The position numbers and the translations under genes were made by a program. 12,559 nucleotides of DNA from an uncultured Chloroflexota bacterium (GTDB lineage: Bacteria > Chloroflexota > Dehalococcoidia > SAR202 > UBA11138), in contig CAJWRP010000018.1 in NCBI GenBank assembly GCA_913046025.1, positions 1-12,559 of the forward strand. The letters run 5' to 3'. Below, in pieces: positions 1 through 8,806 of this stretch. The stretch's first letter is position 1; each line of letters begins with the position of its first letter. The notes beneath the pieces are model-generated. The model saw only the letters and a list, made by a program, of their open reading frames with translations. It made no database searches and had not been told where the DNA came from.

Positions 1-452
1 CTTCCTCTGCGACCGGCGATTGATGCTATATTAATGATCTTGCCATATCTCCGGCCTACCATATGGGGAGAAACTGCATCCGTAACGCGGGCAATGCCTT
101 TAACGTTAACGCTAAATATGAAATCCCAGTCTTCTTCATTGGGCTTCTCTCTGTCTTCCCAGCCCACAGCTCCAATTACCCCGGCGTTGTTAACCAGAAT
201 ATCCACGCGCCCAAAGCGATCGATGACCTGCGCAACCATGTTTTCAATGGAGGCAATGTCCGTTACATCCACTGTGATAGCCATGGACTGCCTACCTGTT
301 GAAGAGACCTCTTGAGCAACGGCGTCGGCGCTTGTTGCATTCAGGTCCGCAACCGTAACGTCAGCGCCATTGTTGGCTAGGACCAGCGATATGCCCCTGC
401 CGATACCCCGTCCGCCACCTGTGACCAGTGCTACTTTACCACTAACGTTCAT
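1..452 (-). CDS. Short-chain dehydrogenase/reductase (SDR), C-terminus cut off by window edge
   Basis: A classical SDR of the FabG-like group, probably an NAD(P)-dependent alcohol or ketone oxidoreductase in the cytoplasm; the substrate cannot be read from sequence. The first 150 residues are present. The Rossmann glycine motif TGGGRGIG is at residues 11-18, and an acidic residue (D36) at the end of the second strand suggests NAD rather than NADP. The NNAG motif is at 88-91, the structural Asn in SVNVKG at N116, and the catalytic Ser in INIAS at S144. The YxxxK catalytic pair would lie beyond the edge. The ATG at 452 is chosen because the Rossmann fold begins right after it and GGAG lies 8 bases upstream (461-464). 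A good promoter is at 515-543. About 100 further residues are expected outside the window. The family call is firm; the function is open. Confidence 0.93.
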   Translation of the reverse strand, partial: MNVSGKVALVTGGGRGIGRGISLVLANNGADVTVADLNATSADAVAQEVSSTGRQSMAITVDVTDIASIENMVAQVIDRFGRVDILVNNAGVIGAVGWEDREKPNEEDWDFIFSVNVKGIARVTDAVSPHMVGRRYGKIINIASIAGRRG

Positions 453-514
453 GCCTTCCACTCCGCTGAATATGACCGAACAATACGTTGTCTGTTGCTT
501 TGTAGACTTGTGCG

Positions 515-543
515 AGTGTAATGCCGGTACTAATCAGTGTCAA
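515..543 (-). promoter_or_regulatory. Sigma70-like promoter of the SDR gene
   Basis: Read on the minus strand, a consensus -35 box TTGACA (543-538) is followed after exactly 17 bases by TACACT (520-515), matching 4 of 6 positions of the -10 consensus. Transcription would begin near 508, giving a leader of about 55 bases before the SDR ATG at 452. No competing promoter of this quality is seen in the gap. Confidence 0.6.
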
Positions 544-620
544 CGCCAACGCGGGATAGTCGATTTACGACGTGCCTAATGTAGTGATAATCTACGCGGC
601 GTTTTCGAGGAACGCAGGCC

Positions 621-809
621 ATCGAGATCGACATGTTGCCCAAGACCAAGGTGGAGCTAGTTATCAAGAACGATGACACCGACAGCGTCTGCAACATCAT
701 CATGGAGGCAGCATAGACCGGAAGCATCGGCGGCGGCAAAATTTTCGTGTCTCCCATATCCGCCGTGTATCGTGTGCGCACCGGCGAGCGCGACGAGGAG
801 GCCATCTAG
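621..809 (+). pseudogene. Remnant of a PII nitrogen-regulatory protein (GlnB/GlnK), C-terminal half only
   Basis: Frame 3 from 621 reads IEIDMLPKTKVELVI, then a stretch ending MEAA, a TAG stop (714-716), then TGSIGGGKIFVSPIS and RVRTGERDEEAI before a final stop at 807-809. This is the conserved second half of a PII protein: the strand after the T-loop with the LPK motif, the helix ending in an EAARTG-like element, the GxGKIFV segment of the nucleotide-binding B-loop, and the RTGE C-loop. The intact protein is a trimeric sensor of 2-oxoglutarate and ATP/ADP that controls nitrogen uptake and assimilation. Here the start, the first helix and most of the T-loop (about 50 residues) are missing, and the TAG falls where the family normally has a basic residue. 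No start codon or ribosome site supports the fragment, and the SDR promoter occupies the space where its 5' end should be. The terminator just downstream was probably its own. Confidence 0.85.
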
Positions 810-832
810 GCTCCACAACACTTTGCCTGAAT

Positions 833-879
833 AAAAAGGCCGAGCGCACTGGAACTGTTTGCCCGCGCTCGGCCTTTTT
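833..879. terminator. Bidirectional intrinsic terminator
   Basis: A perfect 10-bp stem, GGCCGAGCGC (838-847) with GCGCTCGGCC (865-874), encloses a 17-base loop. It is flanked by five A (833-837) and five T (875-879), so it can work on both strands. It lies just after the PII remnant on the plus strand and after the end of the CMD-family gene (925) on the minus strand. Confidence 0.88.
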
Positions 880-924
880 ATGTTCGCATTTATTCTCGTG
901 GAGAGATTTATCCAGCTAGGCATG

Positions 925-1473
925 CTAGAGCGTGGAAACCCGGCCCGGCTCCAATTTCAATTCCAGCGCAATCTGCAGCAAAGCCAACCCACTGTAGTAC
1001 GAAACTATGAGTGATAGATCTACAACCCCCTGTACTCCGAGCAGGTCTTCAGCAGCCGCAAAGACATCATCAGACACCTTCTTGTCCTGGACCAGCTGGT
1101 GGACAAATCGTGTAACCATGACCTCATCAGCGGTCAGCGATTCAGGGTCTTTACGAGTGCGTACGCTCTCCAGAGACGCGTCACTGATTCCACCTTTGGC
1201 AGCCAACGGCGAGTGAGCACTCCAGATAATTTCGCTGTCCCATTCGCGTCCAGTTGTGCTTATCGCAAGCTCCTTCAGACCCTCTGGGATAGAACTGTTG
1301 AATCGAAGCGCCGCGCCCACAGACGTTAAATGGCCTGCTGCCTTTGGACTGTTAAGCAACGCTCGAAATTGCAGTCCCACCTCTGTGCGACCTCTGTCTG
1401 CGGCAATCTGGTCATATATCCGTTGACCTTCGCTATCTAGTTCGTCCCTTTCCACATAGGGTACTCGTGCCAT
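925..1473 (-). CDS. Carboxymuconolactone decarboxylase (CMD/AhpD-like) family protein without a CxxC pair
   Basis: 182 residues, the usual length for single-domain CMD-family proteins of the peroxidase-related subgroup. The core signature is EIIWSAHSPLAAKGGIS (residues 81-97), matching the family pattern E-x5-H-x3-A-x2-G with E81 and H87. The CxxC dithiol of true AhpD peroxidases is absent and the protein contains no cysteine, so a thiol-peroxidase reaction is unlikely. A lyase, isomerase or decarboxylase role on ring-cleavage products is possible but unproved. The ATG at 1473 is preceded by AGAGGTG (1487-1481) at 7 bases. It is a single gene: the terminator at 833-879 lies downstream and about 200 bases separate it from the next gene upstream. 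Its neighbours (luciferase-like oxidoreductase, flavin reductase, SDR) suggest catabolism of organic compounds. Confidence 0.9.
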   Translation of the reverse strand: MARVPYVERDELDSEGQRIYDQIAADRGRTEVGLQFRALLNSPKAAGHLTSVGAALRFNSSIPEGLKELAISTTGREWDSEIIWSAHSPLAAKGGISDASLESVRTRKDPESLTADEVMVTRFVHQLVQDKKVSDDVFAAAEDLLGVQGVVDLSLIVSYYSGLALLQIALELKLEPGRVSTL

Positions 1474-1676
1474 TCTTTTACACCTCTATTTTTTGGCATT
1501 GGACGGCCTGCATTTGAGCCGGACTATTAGGATTATTAACTGAGCATTTAAGAAACCGAAATTCAGCGATTCGCACGCCCGACTTGTTCGAAGGCGATAG
1601 GAGCTTGATATCTTCCCCAGCCCTGCCGATTTATTCCACTGCAATTTAATAGACACTGATCAGAGAAATCCAAAAT
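1474..1676. other. Intergenic gap upstream of the CMD-family gene
   Basis: AT-rich spacer of about 200 bases with no coding signal on either strand. The ribosome-binding site of the CMD gene is at 1481-1487. I see AT-rich stretches that could hold a -10 box (around 1530-1545, minus strand) but no convincing -35 partner, so I do not place a promoter. Confidence 0.5.
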
Positions 1677-2594
1677 TTACCGCAACGTCTGGCCGCCTAA
1701 ATCGAGAACTTTCTCGGCCATCTCCGACAGCATGCGCCAGGCAACCTCGTTATGCCTGGTAGCTTCGATGTCGTCGTAATAGGTGTCCAGCAGCACGTAA
1801 GAGCATCTCAACTCCTCTAGCTGGGCCATGTCCCTGCGAATCTGGTCAACAGACCCTTCTCCAACGATGCGTTCATCGTCCGGCATGTCGCTCTCCATGA
1901 TGCGCAGGCGCACCCTGGGGCATAGCGACGGCATGGGCTTGCCCTCTTCATCCGCGATGGCCTTAAGCCTAGGAATGCCCTCGTTCTTGAACCAGTCCAT
2001 ACGAATGCGAATCGGGTGGTAGGCGTCGCCGTATCGCACAGCCCGCAGCATGGCAGCGTCGCTGGGACCACCAACCCATATAGGCGGATGAGGCGAACGA
2101 ACTGGCCTGGGGGCCGTGTGAACGTCCTGGAACGAGATGTGCTTGCCCTGATAAGACGCCACGTCCTGAGTCCACAGCAGCTTGATGGCCTCGAGATACT
2201 CGTTTGTGATCGCCCCTCGCTGCCTGAACGGGACCTTCAGCACTTCGAACTCGCCCTGCGCCCAACCGATGCCAACGCCGAATATGAGCCTGCCGCCGCT
2301 AAGCTGATCGATGTTGGCCAACGCCCTGGCCGTCTCCACCGGATTGCGATAGGGGACGATGATTACAGTAGTGCCGATCTCCATCTTCGTAGTGACACTG
2401 GCCATCCAGCCCAGCAAACTTATCGGCTCATAGAAGGGCGCGGGGTAGCGTCCCTGCACGTCAGGCGTTATAGCAATATGATCGGACGTCATGATCAGGT
2501 GGTAACCTAACGCCTCGGATAGCTCCAGCCATCTACGCAGTGAGTCAGGTGTGGCTCCAGGCCCAAAGTTAATTAGATTCACGCCGACTTTCAT
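1677..2594 (-). CDS. LLM-class (luciferase-like) flavin/F420-dependent oxidoreductase
   Basis: 305 residues forming the expected TIM-barrel of the bacterial luciferase superfamily, close in style to the F420-dependent group (TIGR03619-like). Landmarks are the N-terminal strand MKVGVNLINFG, the cofactor-region TSDHIAI at 36-42, IGTTVIIVPYRNPVETAR at 73-90, the signature DQLSGGRLIFGVGIGW at 96-111, and RPVRSPHPPIWVGG at 163-176. The family uses reduced F420 or FMN for hydride transfer or monooxygenation of small organics. A separately encoded flavin reductase lies 150 bases upstream on the same strand, which leaves open an FMNH2-using two-component monooxygenase. The ATG at 2594 has TAGGTG (2608-2603) 8 bases upstream. 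The gene follows its own terminator-separated spacer, so it is probably transcribed independently. Family sure; cofactor and substrate not. Confidence 0.93.
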   Translation of the reverse strand: MKVGVNLINFGPGATPDSLRRWLELSEALGYHLIMTSDHIAITPDVQGRYPAPFYEPISLLGWMASVTTKMEIGTTVIIVPYRNPVETARALANIDQLSGGRLIFGVGIGWAQGEFEVLKVPFRQRGAITNEYLEAIKLLWTQDVASYQGKHISFQDVHTAPRPVRSPHPPIWVGGPSDAAMLRAVRYGDAYHPIRIRMDWFKNEGIPRLKAIADEEGKPMPSLCPRVRLRIMESDMPDDERIVGEGSVDQIRRDMAQLEELRCSYVLLDTYYDDIEATRHNEVAWRMLSEMAEKVLDLGGQTLR

Positions 2595-2617
2595 ACTCTT
2601 GGCACCTACATTTACAT

Positions 2618-2636
2618 TCTCATAAGATTGATGAGA
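2618..2636. repeat. Perfect inverted repeat upstream of the luciferase-like gene (candidate operator)
   Basis: TCTCAT (2618-2623) and ATGAGA (2631-2636) form a perfect 6-bp dyad with a 7-base spacer, 24-42 bases upstream of the ATG at 2594. There is no T-run, so it does not look like a terminator. Its place between the upstream terminator (2661-2698) and the ribosome site fits an operator or a 5' leader hairpin. Confidence 0.35.
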
Positions 2637-2660
2637 TACTGGGCATCCATGAATCCCTAG

Positions 2661-2698
2661 ATAAAAACAGGGGCGACTCGCATCAGCAGATCGCCCCT
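2661..2698 (-). terminator. Intrinsic terminator of the flavin reductase gene
   Basis: On the minus strand an 8-bp stem AGGGGCGA/TCGCCCCT (2698-2691 with 2676-2669) with a 14-base loop is followed by GTTTTTAT (2668-2661). It lies about 45 bases past the flavin reductase stop codon and separates that gene from the luciferase-like gene downstream. Confidence 0.75.
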
Positions 2699-2744
2699 AA
2701 TTTACATCATATTAAGATGCGCGCGTACTCCGCCAACGTCAAGC

Positions 2745-3230
2745 TTAGATATTCATATCGAACTTACCGAAACTGCCCTCGCAATACAATAAGGGCATGC
2801 CCTCATGAACTCGAATGTCATCCACTTCGCCAATGAAGATCGTATGATCACCAGCCACGTGCTCACTGACTACACGACAGTCCATCTGGGCGACGCTGCC
2901 GTCTATCAGGGCCGCACCGCTATCGGTGTACGTAAACGAAATTCCCTTGTTGGGATCGCGTTTTTCAGCAGGTGAGGCATAGTGCTTCACTATGTCCGAC
3001 TGGTCCTCTCCCATAATGTTCAAAGCGAAACGACCAGCCTTATGTATCAGGGAAAATGAGTTGCGATTGTGTCCGACACACACCAGAACTAGCATAGGCT
3101 CCAAGGAGACAGAGCTGATGTCGCTGGCAGCCATTCCATGAACAGCACCATCCGGTTCGATGGAAGTAATGACTGATACACTGGAGGCGTACTTGCCCCA
3201 GGCTTCTCTGAATGTCTGCTGATCGGGCAT
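2745..3230 (-). CDS. Flavin reductase-like, FMN-binding domain protein
   Basis: 161 residues, the normal size for the NAD(P)H:flavin reductases that feed reduced flavin to two-component monooxygenases (HpaC/ActVB-like fold). Visible signatures are the N-terminal WGKYASSVSVITS (11-23), HGMAASDISSVSLEP (31-45) in the FMN-phosphate region, SLIHKAGRFALNIM (60-73), and GDHTIFIGEV (128-137), the conserved histidine segment of the family. The reading frame extends upstream to a GTG at 3263 and an ATG at 3254, but I start at the ATG at 3230 because AGGAG (3244-3240) lies 9 bases before it and the domain begins there; the longer forms add 8-11 residues without an equally good site. A TATAAT box is at 3283-3278. 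It could supply the luciferase-like enzyme encoded next, though a terminator separates the two. Confidence 0.9.
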   Translation of the reverse strand: MPDQQTFREAWGKYASSVSVITSIEPDGAVHGMAASDISSVSLEPMLVLVCVGHNRNSFSLIHKAGRFALNIMGEDQSDIVKHYASPAEKRDPNKGISFTYTDSGAALIDGSVAQMDCRVVSEHVAGDHTIFIGEVDDIRVHEGMPLLYCEGSFGKFDMNI

Positions 3231-3239
3231 TTTTTGAAT

Positions 3240-3244
3240 CTCCT
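3240..3244 (-). promoter_or_regulatory. Ribosome-binding site that decides the flavin reductase start
   Basis: AGGAG on the minus strand, 9 bases before the ATG at 3230. It lies inside the coding extension that would begin at GTG 3263 or ATG 3254, and neither of those has comparable complementarity upstream. Confidence 0.6.
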
Positions 3245-3277
3245 GTGAAGGCATTTCTTGCACTTCAAATTAGACAG

Positions 3278-3283
3278 ATTATA
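3278..3283 (-). promoter_or_regulatory. -10 box (TATAAT) upstream of the flavin reductase gene
   Basis: A perfect TATAAT on the minus strand, about 48 bases before the ATG at 3230. The -35 region 17 bases further (TTTCCT) matches the consensus at only three positions, so the promoter may be weak or activator-dependent. Confidence 0.4.
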
Positions 3284-3338
3284 TTGTGAAGCGGGCCATA
3301 AGGAAAGTCGGTGACGCCTGTATGTCTATTATCCCGTG

Positions 3339-4052
3339 CTAAATTAGTTCCGTAATTGAACTAATAATACGATCAGGCATCACCGAAGGTGCGTACGGCA
3401 AGCCTTCGGCCAGGGAGTCTACCCAGATCGCTGTAAGACCGAGCCGCTTTGGCGCAACGACCTCCCATTCGAAGTTATCGCCGACCATCCACGTCTCGTG
3501 CGGCCCGACGCCCAGTGTCTCCATGGCATGTATGTAGACCTCGTCATTGGGCTTGCCGATGCCGAACTCGCCTTCGATGACAATGCAATCGAAGAAGTTG
3601 GCCAGATCATGGTCGTTGATTTTGCCCCTCTGGGTCTCCTTATCACCATTGGTGATCAGGGCCAATTTGACGCCTCTCTCCTTGACAATTCGCAGGGTGT
3701 CGACTGCTCCAGGGAGGGGTCGGATATCTCTGCTTCGCTCCACACCATAGTCGTTGGCTAACTGACTTGCTAGGCCCGGTGTTGCGATTCCCAGCAACTC
3801 AAAAGCGTGACGCACGATGTCGCCGTAAGCGTCCTCCAATCCGAGGCGACCTCTGCGGTGGCGCTCCGGATCACTCCAGTACCAGTCCCGCCGCTCCAGT
3901 ACAGCCGCCAACAGCACATCCGCAGTAACACCCGGAAGCTGGGGAATGTACTGGCCGACCACCTTTCGCCAGGCTGCATCGGCCAGGGTCCCGAAGCTCA
4001 ATATAGTGTCGTCCAGATCGAATAGGATAGCGTGGGGTAGCTCTTGACTCAT
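3339..4052 (-). CDS. HAD-superfamily hydrolase (class IA, phosphatase-like)
   Basis: 237 residues with all four HAD motifs. Motif I is FDLDDTI with the nucleophile D12 and acid D14. Motif II is ALITNG with T134, motif III is GIGKP with K167, and motif IV is VGDNFEWE with D192. A helical cap lies between about 20 and 110, the C1 cap of subfamily IA. Members hydrolyse phosphate esters (phosphoglycolate, nucleotides, sugar phosphates) or, rarely, haloacids; the substrate is not readable. The frame is open up to a TTG at 4106, but the ATG at 4052 is preferred because GGAG (4064-4061) lies 8 bases before it and motif I follows at the usual distance. The gene is 65 bases downstream of the MFS gene on the same strand with no terminator between, so it may be co-transcribed. 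Confidence 0.92.
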   Translation of the reverse strand: MSQELPHAILFDLDDTILSFGTLADAAWRKVVGQYIPQLPGVTADVLLAAVLERRDWYWSDPERHRRGRLGLEDAYGDIVRHAFELLGIATPGLASQLANDYGVERSRDIRPLPGAVDTLRIVKERGVKLALITNGDKETQRGKINDHDLANFFDCIVIEGEFGIGKPNDEVYIHAMETLGVGPHETWMVGDNFEWEVVAPKRLGLTAIWVDSLAEGLPYAPSVMPDRIISSITELI

Positions 4053-4117
4053 TGGATCTACTCCGAATTCCTTAAGAGAAATAAATTCATCATATCCACG
4101 GCGCAAGCTACCGGCAA

Positions 4118-5347
4118 CTAGGTTCCACCAGCCGTCTTTATCGGCAGCACCACCATAATCAGTGCGGCCGTAGCGAACAGTGCACCGACGTAATACAGAG
4201 TAGCATCGATGCCAACGAACTCGTACAGTGCGCCGGCAACAAGAGGCGAGGCAGAACTCATTATGAATGAGACGAATCCGGTCAATCCTAGCGCTGTAGA
4301 GGCGACCTCACGGCCCACGGTGTCCAGCGTAGCGGCCGTCAAAATAGGCTGGTCGGGATATAGGAACAGTCCTAGAAACACAATCAATACAGTAAGGGCA
4401 GCTCCTTGTCCAAAGGGTATAAGCAGAAGTGTTATCAAGCACGACCATGCCAGACCAGGGACGAGAATCTGCTTCCTGCCCCAGCGATCGGAGAGGTGCC
4501 CCGCTACCGGCTTGGCAACAATGCCTATGGCTATAAGCAAGGCGATGTGGCCGCCTCGTACCGAAGTGCTCAGTCCAAGGTCGGTATTGAGGTACAAAGG
4601 CAACACTGTAACCAGCGCCACCAGAGACATGCCTCGAAGTCCTTTGACTAGCGCTATTCCCCAAAGGACGCGATTTTTCATCAGAGCCTTGGTGACGGCC
4701 ATCCGATCGGAGCCTTGAGCGCTACAGGACTCTTGGTCCCGAACGTCACCTATGCCTCGAAAGGCCCACATCGCTACGAAAGCCAGCACCAGAGGCGGCA
4801 CGGCATACCAGCTCAGGATCCCTCGCCAGCTAAGCACCGCCAGCAGCAGGCCTGTGATGACAGGCCCCGCCACATCACCTATGCTGCCTCCGACCCCATG
4901 GAACGACAGAGCAGTTGCCCGCTTTTCCGGGAAGTGCTGCGAAAGCGCTGCAGATGCGGGCAGGTGCCATATCGAGTGCGATATCGCCACTATTGCCATG
5001 CCTGCAAGAAGCAAGGGATACACGGGCGAGACGCCCATGAGCAGGCCTCCCAATCCCAGGCCGCCAATGCAGACGGCCATCAAAGTTCCCCAATGCCGCC
5101 GGAGCATATCCACGACTACACCGGCCGGTAGAGTCACAATGCCGGATGCCAGCTCTCGCACCGTCAGCACTCCACCAATACCTACGCTGTTCAAGCCAAA
5201 GGCCGCTTGAATCTCCGGCAGCGCTACAACGAAGCTCTGCAGGAACCAGTGGTACAAAGCATGACCAGAAGCTAGTCCGGATATCATGAACCAGCCTTTG
5301 TGCCTAAGGGCAACTAGTTCGGTTAAAGGCGTCTCCTGCCTGCTCAT
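4118..5347 (-). CDS. Major facilitator superfamily (MFS) transporter
   Basis: 409 residues with about 12 predicted membrane helices, the standard MFS size; an inner-membrane secondary transporter. The cytoplasmic motif-A loop appears after helix 2 as GVVVDMLRRHWG (76-87), and its copy in the second half is GHLSDRWGRKQ (283-293). The central loop between the halves is at about 197-225. Helix 5 carries GVGGSIGDVAGPVITG (151-166), like motif C of drug/H+ antiporters, which points to export, but many uptake carriers share it, so direction and substrate are unknown. The ATG at 5347 has GGAGA (5357-5353) at 6 bases and a good promoter at 5401-5429. It is probably transcribed with the HAD hydrolase 65 bases downstream. 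It is not closely similar by eye to the MFS pseudogene at 11426. Confidence 0.93.
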   Translation of the reverse strand: MSRQETPLTELVALRHKGWFMISGLASGHALYHWFLQSFVVALPEIQAAFGLNSVGIGGVLTVRELASGIVTLPAGVVVDMLRRHWGTLMAVCIGGLGLGGLLMGVSPVYPLLLAGMAIVAISHSIWHLPASAALSQHFPEKRATALSFHGVGGSIGDVAGPVITGLLLAVLSWRGILSWYAVPPLVLAFVAMWAFRGIGDVRDQESCSAQGSDRMAVTKALMKNRVLWGIALVKGLRGMSLVALVTVLPLYLNTDLGLSTSVRGGHIALLIAIGIVAKPVAGHLSDRWGRKQILVPGLAWSCLITLLLIPFGQGAALTVLIVFLGLFLYPDQPILTAATLDTVGREVASTALGLTGFVSFIMSSASPLVAGALYEFVGIDATLYYVGALFATAALIMVVLPIKTAGGT

Positions 5348-5366
5348 GTTTGTCTCCGGCGTTGCA

Positions 5367-5380
5367 AATTTTACAAAATT
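5367..5380. repeat. 14-bp palindrome AATTTT-AC-AAAATT in the MFS leader
   Basis: AATTTT (5367-5372) and AAAATT (5375-5380) are perfectly inverted around AC. It lies just downstream of the expected transcription start of the MFS gene (near 5394) and about 10 bases upstream of its ribosome site. It could be an operator, but A/T palindromes arise easily by chance. Confidence 0.3.
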
Positions 5381-5400
5381 CCCTGGGGCGGGGAACGATG

Positions 5401-5429
5401 ATTCTAACTAAGACTGGCATATCATTCAA
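5401..5429 (-). promoter_or_regulatory. Sigma70-like promoter of the MFS/HAD genes
   Basis: On the minus strand TTGAAT (5429-5424) and TAGAAT (5406-5401) are separated by exactly 17 bases; both boxes match the consensus at five of six or nearly so. Transcription would begin near 5394, leaving a leader of about 45 bases before the ATG at 5347. Confidence 0.62.
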
Positions 5430-5493
5430 CCAGATCATGAAATAAATCAGGATACGAACCACGCTAGCTGATGAATGGAGGTGAACTCAAACC

Positions 5494-6490
5494 ATGGCTG
5501 ATCTAAGAGGATCCGATCCGCAATCCAACTTCAAGGGCATTTCAACCTTTGCCCACGCACCGTTTACGCTTAGGCAGGATGAGCTCAAGTCCATGAACCC
5601 TGACGTGGAAATCATAGGCACACCGGTTGACATCGGCGTAATGAACTGACCAGGCGCCAGGTTCGGGCCATGCGCGATTAGACAAGCTTGGTACTCTGGA
5701 AGCCCCAACGAACGACTTTACCACATGGGTCTGGACGTTTATCCTATGCAATGCGCGAGCTGAAGGTTGTTGATTTCGGTGACGTTAATTGCCCTCCACG
5801 CCTGCTGGGACAGAGCCACGAAACCATCCGACAAAAAAATCCCCCAAGCCTTGCACGCAAAGGCGCTGCCCATAGTCTTGGGTGGAGATCACTCGATTAC
5901 GCTTCGGAGCGCCACAGCCGTTGCTCAGCACCGCGGTTACGGCAAGGTAGGAATGGTCCACTTCGACGCCCACGCCTATGTTGGGACACAGCCTACGGCG
6001 GGGTGCTCGCCTCCCACGCCAGCCCCATGCGACGACTGCTGGAAAGCGGGGCCATTCCAGACAAGAATTTCGTGCAGGTGGGCCTGCGTAGTTACTGGCC
6101 TGAGCGGGAGCTCTTAGACTGGATGAAGGAAAAGGGCATGCGCTGGCACCTCATGGCAGAAATCGAGGTGAGAGGTTTCAGGGACGGATTAGAACAAATC
6201 ATCAGCGAGGCTTTGGACGGCCCGGAGATCATCTAGCTATCAGTGGACATTGAGGTGCTGGATACGGCCTTTGCCCCCCCGGCACGGGCACACCTGAGCC
6301 CGGCGGACTGACCTCAATGCAGCTTCTAGGAGCCGTTCGCCGCATTGTCTCGTCAGTTGAACTGGTGGGCGCCTATATCGTCGAAGTCTCACCGCCATAT
6401 GACGGTCCGGGAGCGATAACTACAGAGGTGGCGAATAGGGCCGGCCTGGAGATTATCAGCGTTCTGGCCAAGAAGAGAAGTGATGCCTAA
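5494..6490 (+). pseudogene. Ureohydrolase (agmatinase/arginase family) pseudogene
   Basis: A complete but broken gene of about 330 codons. The ATG at 5494 has GGAGGTGA (5477-5484) at 9 bases. The intact family hydrolyses guanidino compounds to urea with two Mn ions. Family blocks appear in succession: VEIIGTPVDIGVMN, GARFGPCAIRQA, LPIVLGGDHSITL, VGMVHFDAHAY, the VLASH and VQVGLRS region, LSVDIEVLDTAFAP, and GTGTPEPGGLTSMQLLG. Six lesions separate them. A TGA replaces an expected Arg at 5647-5649. A 5-base insertion near 5746-5750 shifts frame 1 to 3, one extra A in an A7 run (5833-5839) shifts 3 to 1, and an indel near 5983-5987 shifts 1 to 3. A TAG at 6234-6236 stands where Tyr is expected, and two extra C in a C7 run (6274-6280) shift 3 to 2. 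Two metal ligands are also changed: DAHAD has become DAHAY (TAT at 5977-5979), and DID has become DIE (6252-6254). The last frame ends at TAA 6488-6490. Confidence 0.93.
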
Positions 6491-6519
6491 ATGGAGTAGC
6501 ACATTAGTACTGGAAATAT

Positions 6520-6548
6520 TTGATTTTTACCCCAAAAAATGCTAAAAT
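6520..6548 (+). promoter_or_regulatory. Extended -10 promoter, likely for gyrB
   Basis: TTGATT (6520-6525) and TAAAAT (6543-6548) stand 17 bases apart, and TGC directly before the -10 box gives an extended -10 element. Transcription would start near 6555, leaving a leader of about 200 bases before gyrB. No comparable pair is seen nearer to the gene. Confidence 0.6.
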
Positions 6549-8714
<2,166 letters not shown>

Positions 8715-8735
8715 TCGTTCCTCAAAACAAGCTAA

Positions 8736-8774
8736 TAAAAAAGAGTGGCGGTCAAATGGCCGCCACTCTTTTTT
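8736..8774. terminator. Bidirectional intrinsic terminator between gyrB and the ABC exporter gene
   Basis: A 10-bp perfect stem AGAGTGGCGG (8742-8751) / CCGCCACTCT (8760-8769), extendable by two more pairs to a 4-base loop, is flanked by A6 (8736-8741) and a T run (8769-8774). It ends gyrB from the left and the convergent ABC gene from the right. Confidence 0.93.
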
Positions 8775-8806
8775 ATTCCGTATTTCTGGATACTGAGAGC
8801 CTAACC

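Noticed and set aside
541..576. A plus-strand segment reading QRQRGIVDLRRA, vaguely like the PII T-loop region
   Set aside because: It lies in another frame, 45 bases before the clear PII homology although only a few residues should separate them, and it overlaps the SDR -35 box. The match is too short to claim as a PII remnant.
714..716. In-frame TAG in the PII remnant as a readthrough or pyrrolysine codon
   Set aside because: The first half of the gene is missing and there is no start or ribosome site, so the fragment is simply dead.
2016..2510. A 164-codon open frame on the plus strand opposite the luciferase-like gene
   Set aside because: It is the antisense shadow of a well-supported gene; no family motif and no upstream start signals.
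4209..5210. Long open frames on the plus strand opposite the MFS transporter
   Set aside because: They are antisense to a transporter with clear MFS motifs, and their translations are rich in Arg, Pro and Ser with no recognisable domain or ribosome site.
5647..5649. In-frame TGA in the ureohydrolase gene as a selenocysteine codon
   Set aside because: The position is an ordinary Arg in this family, no SECIS-like stem was recognised just after it, and the gene has five other lesions.
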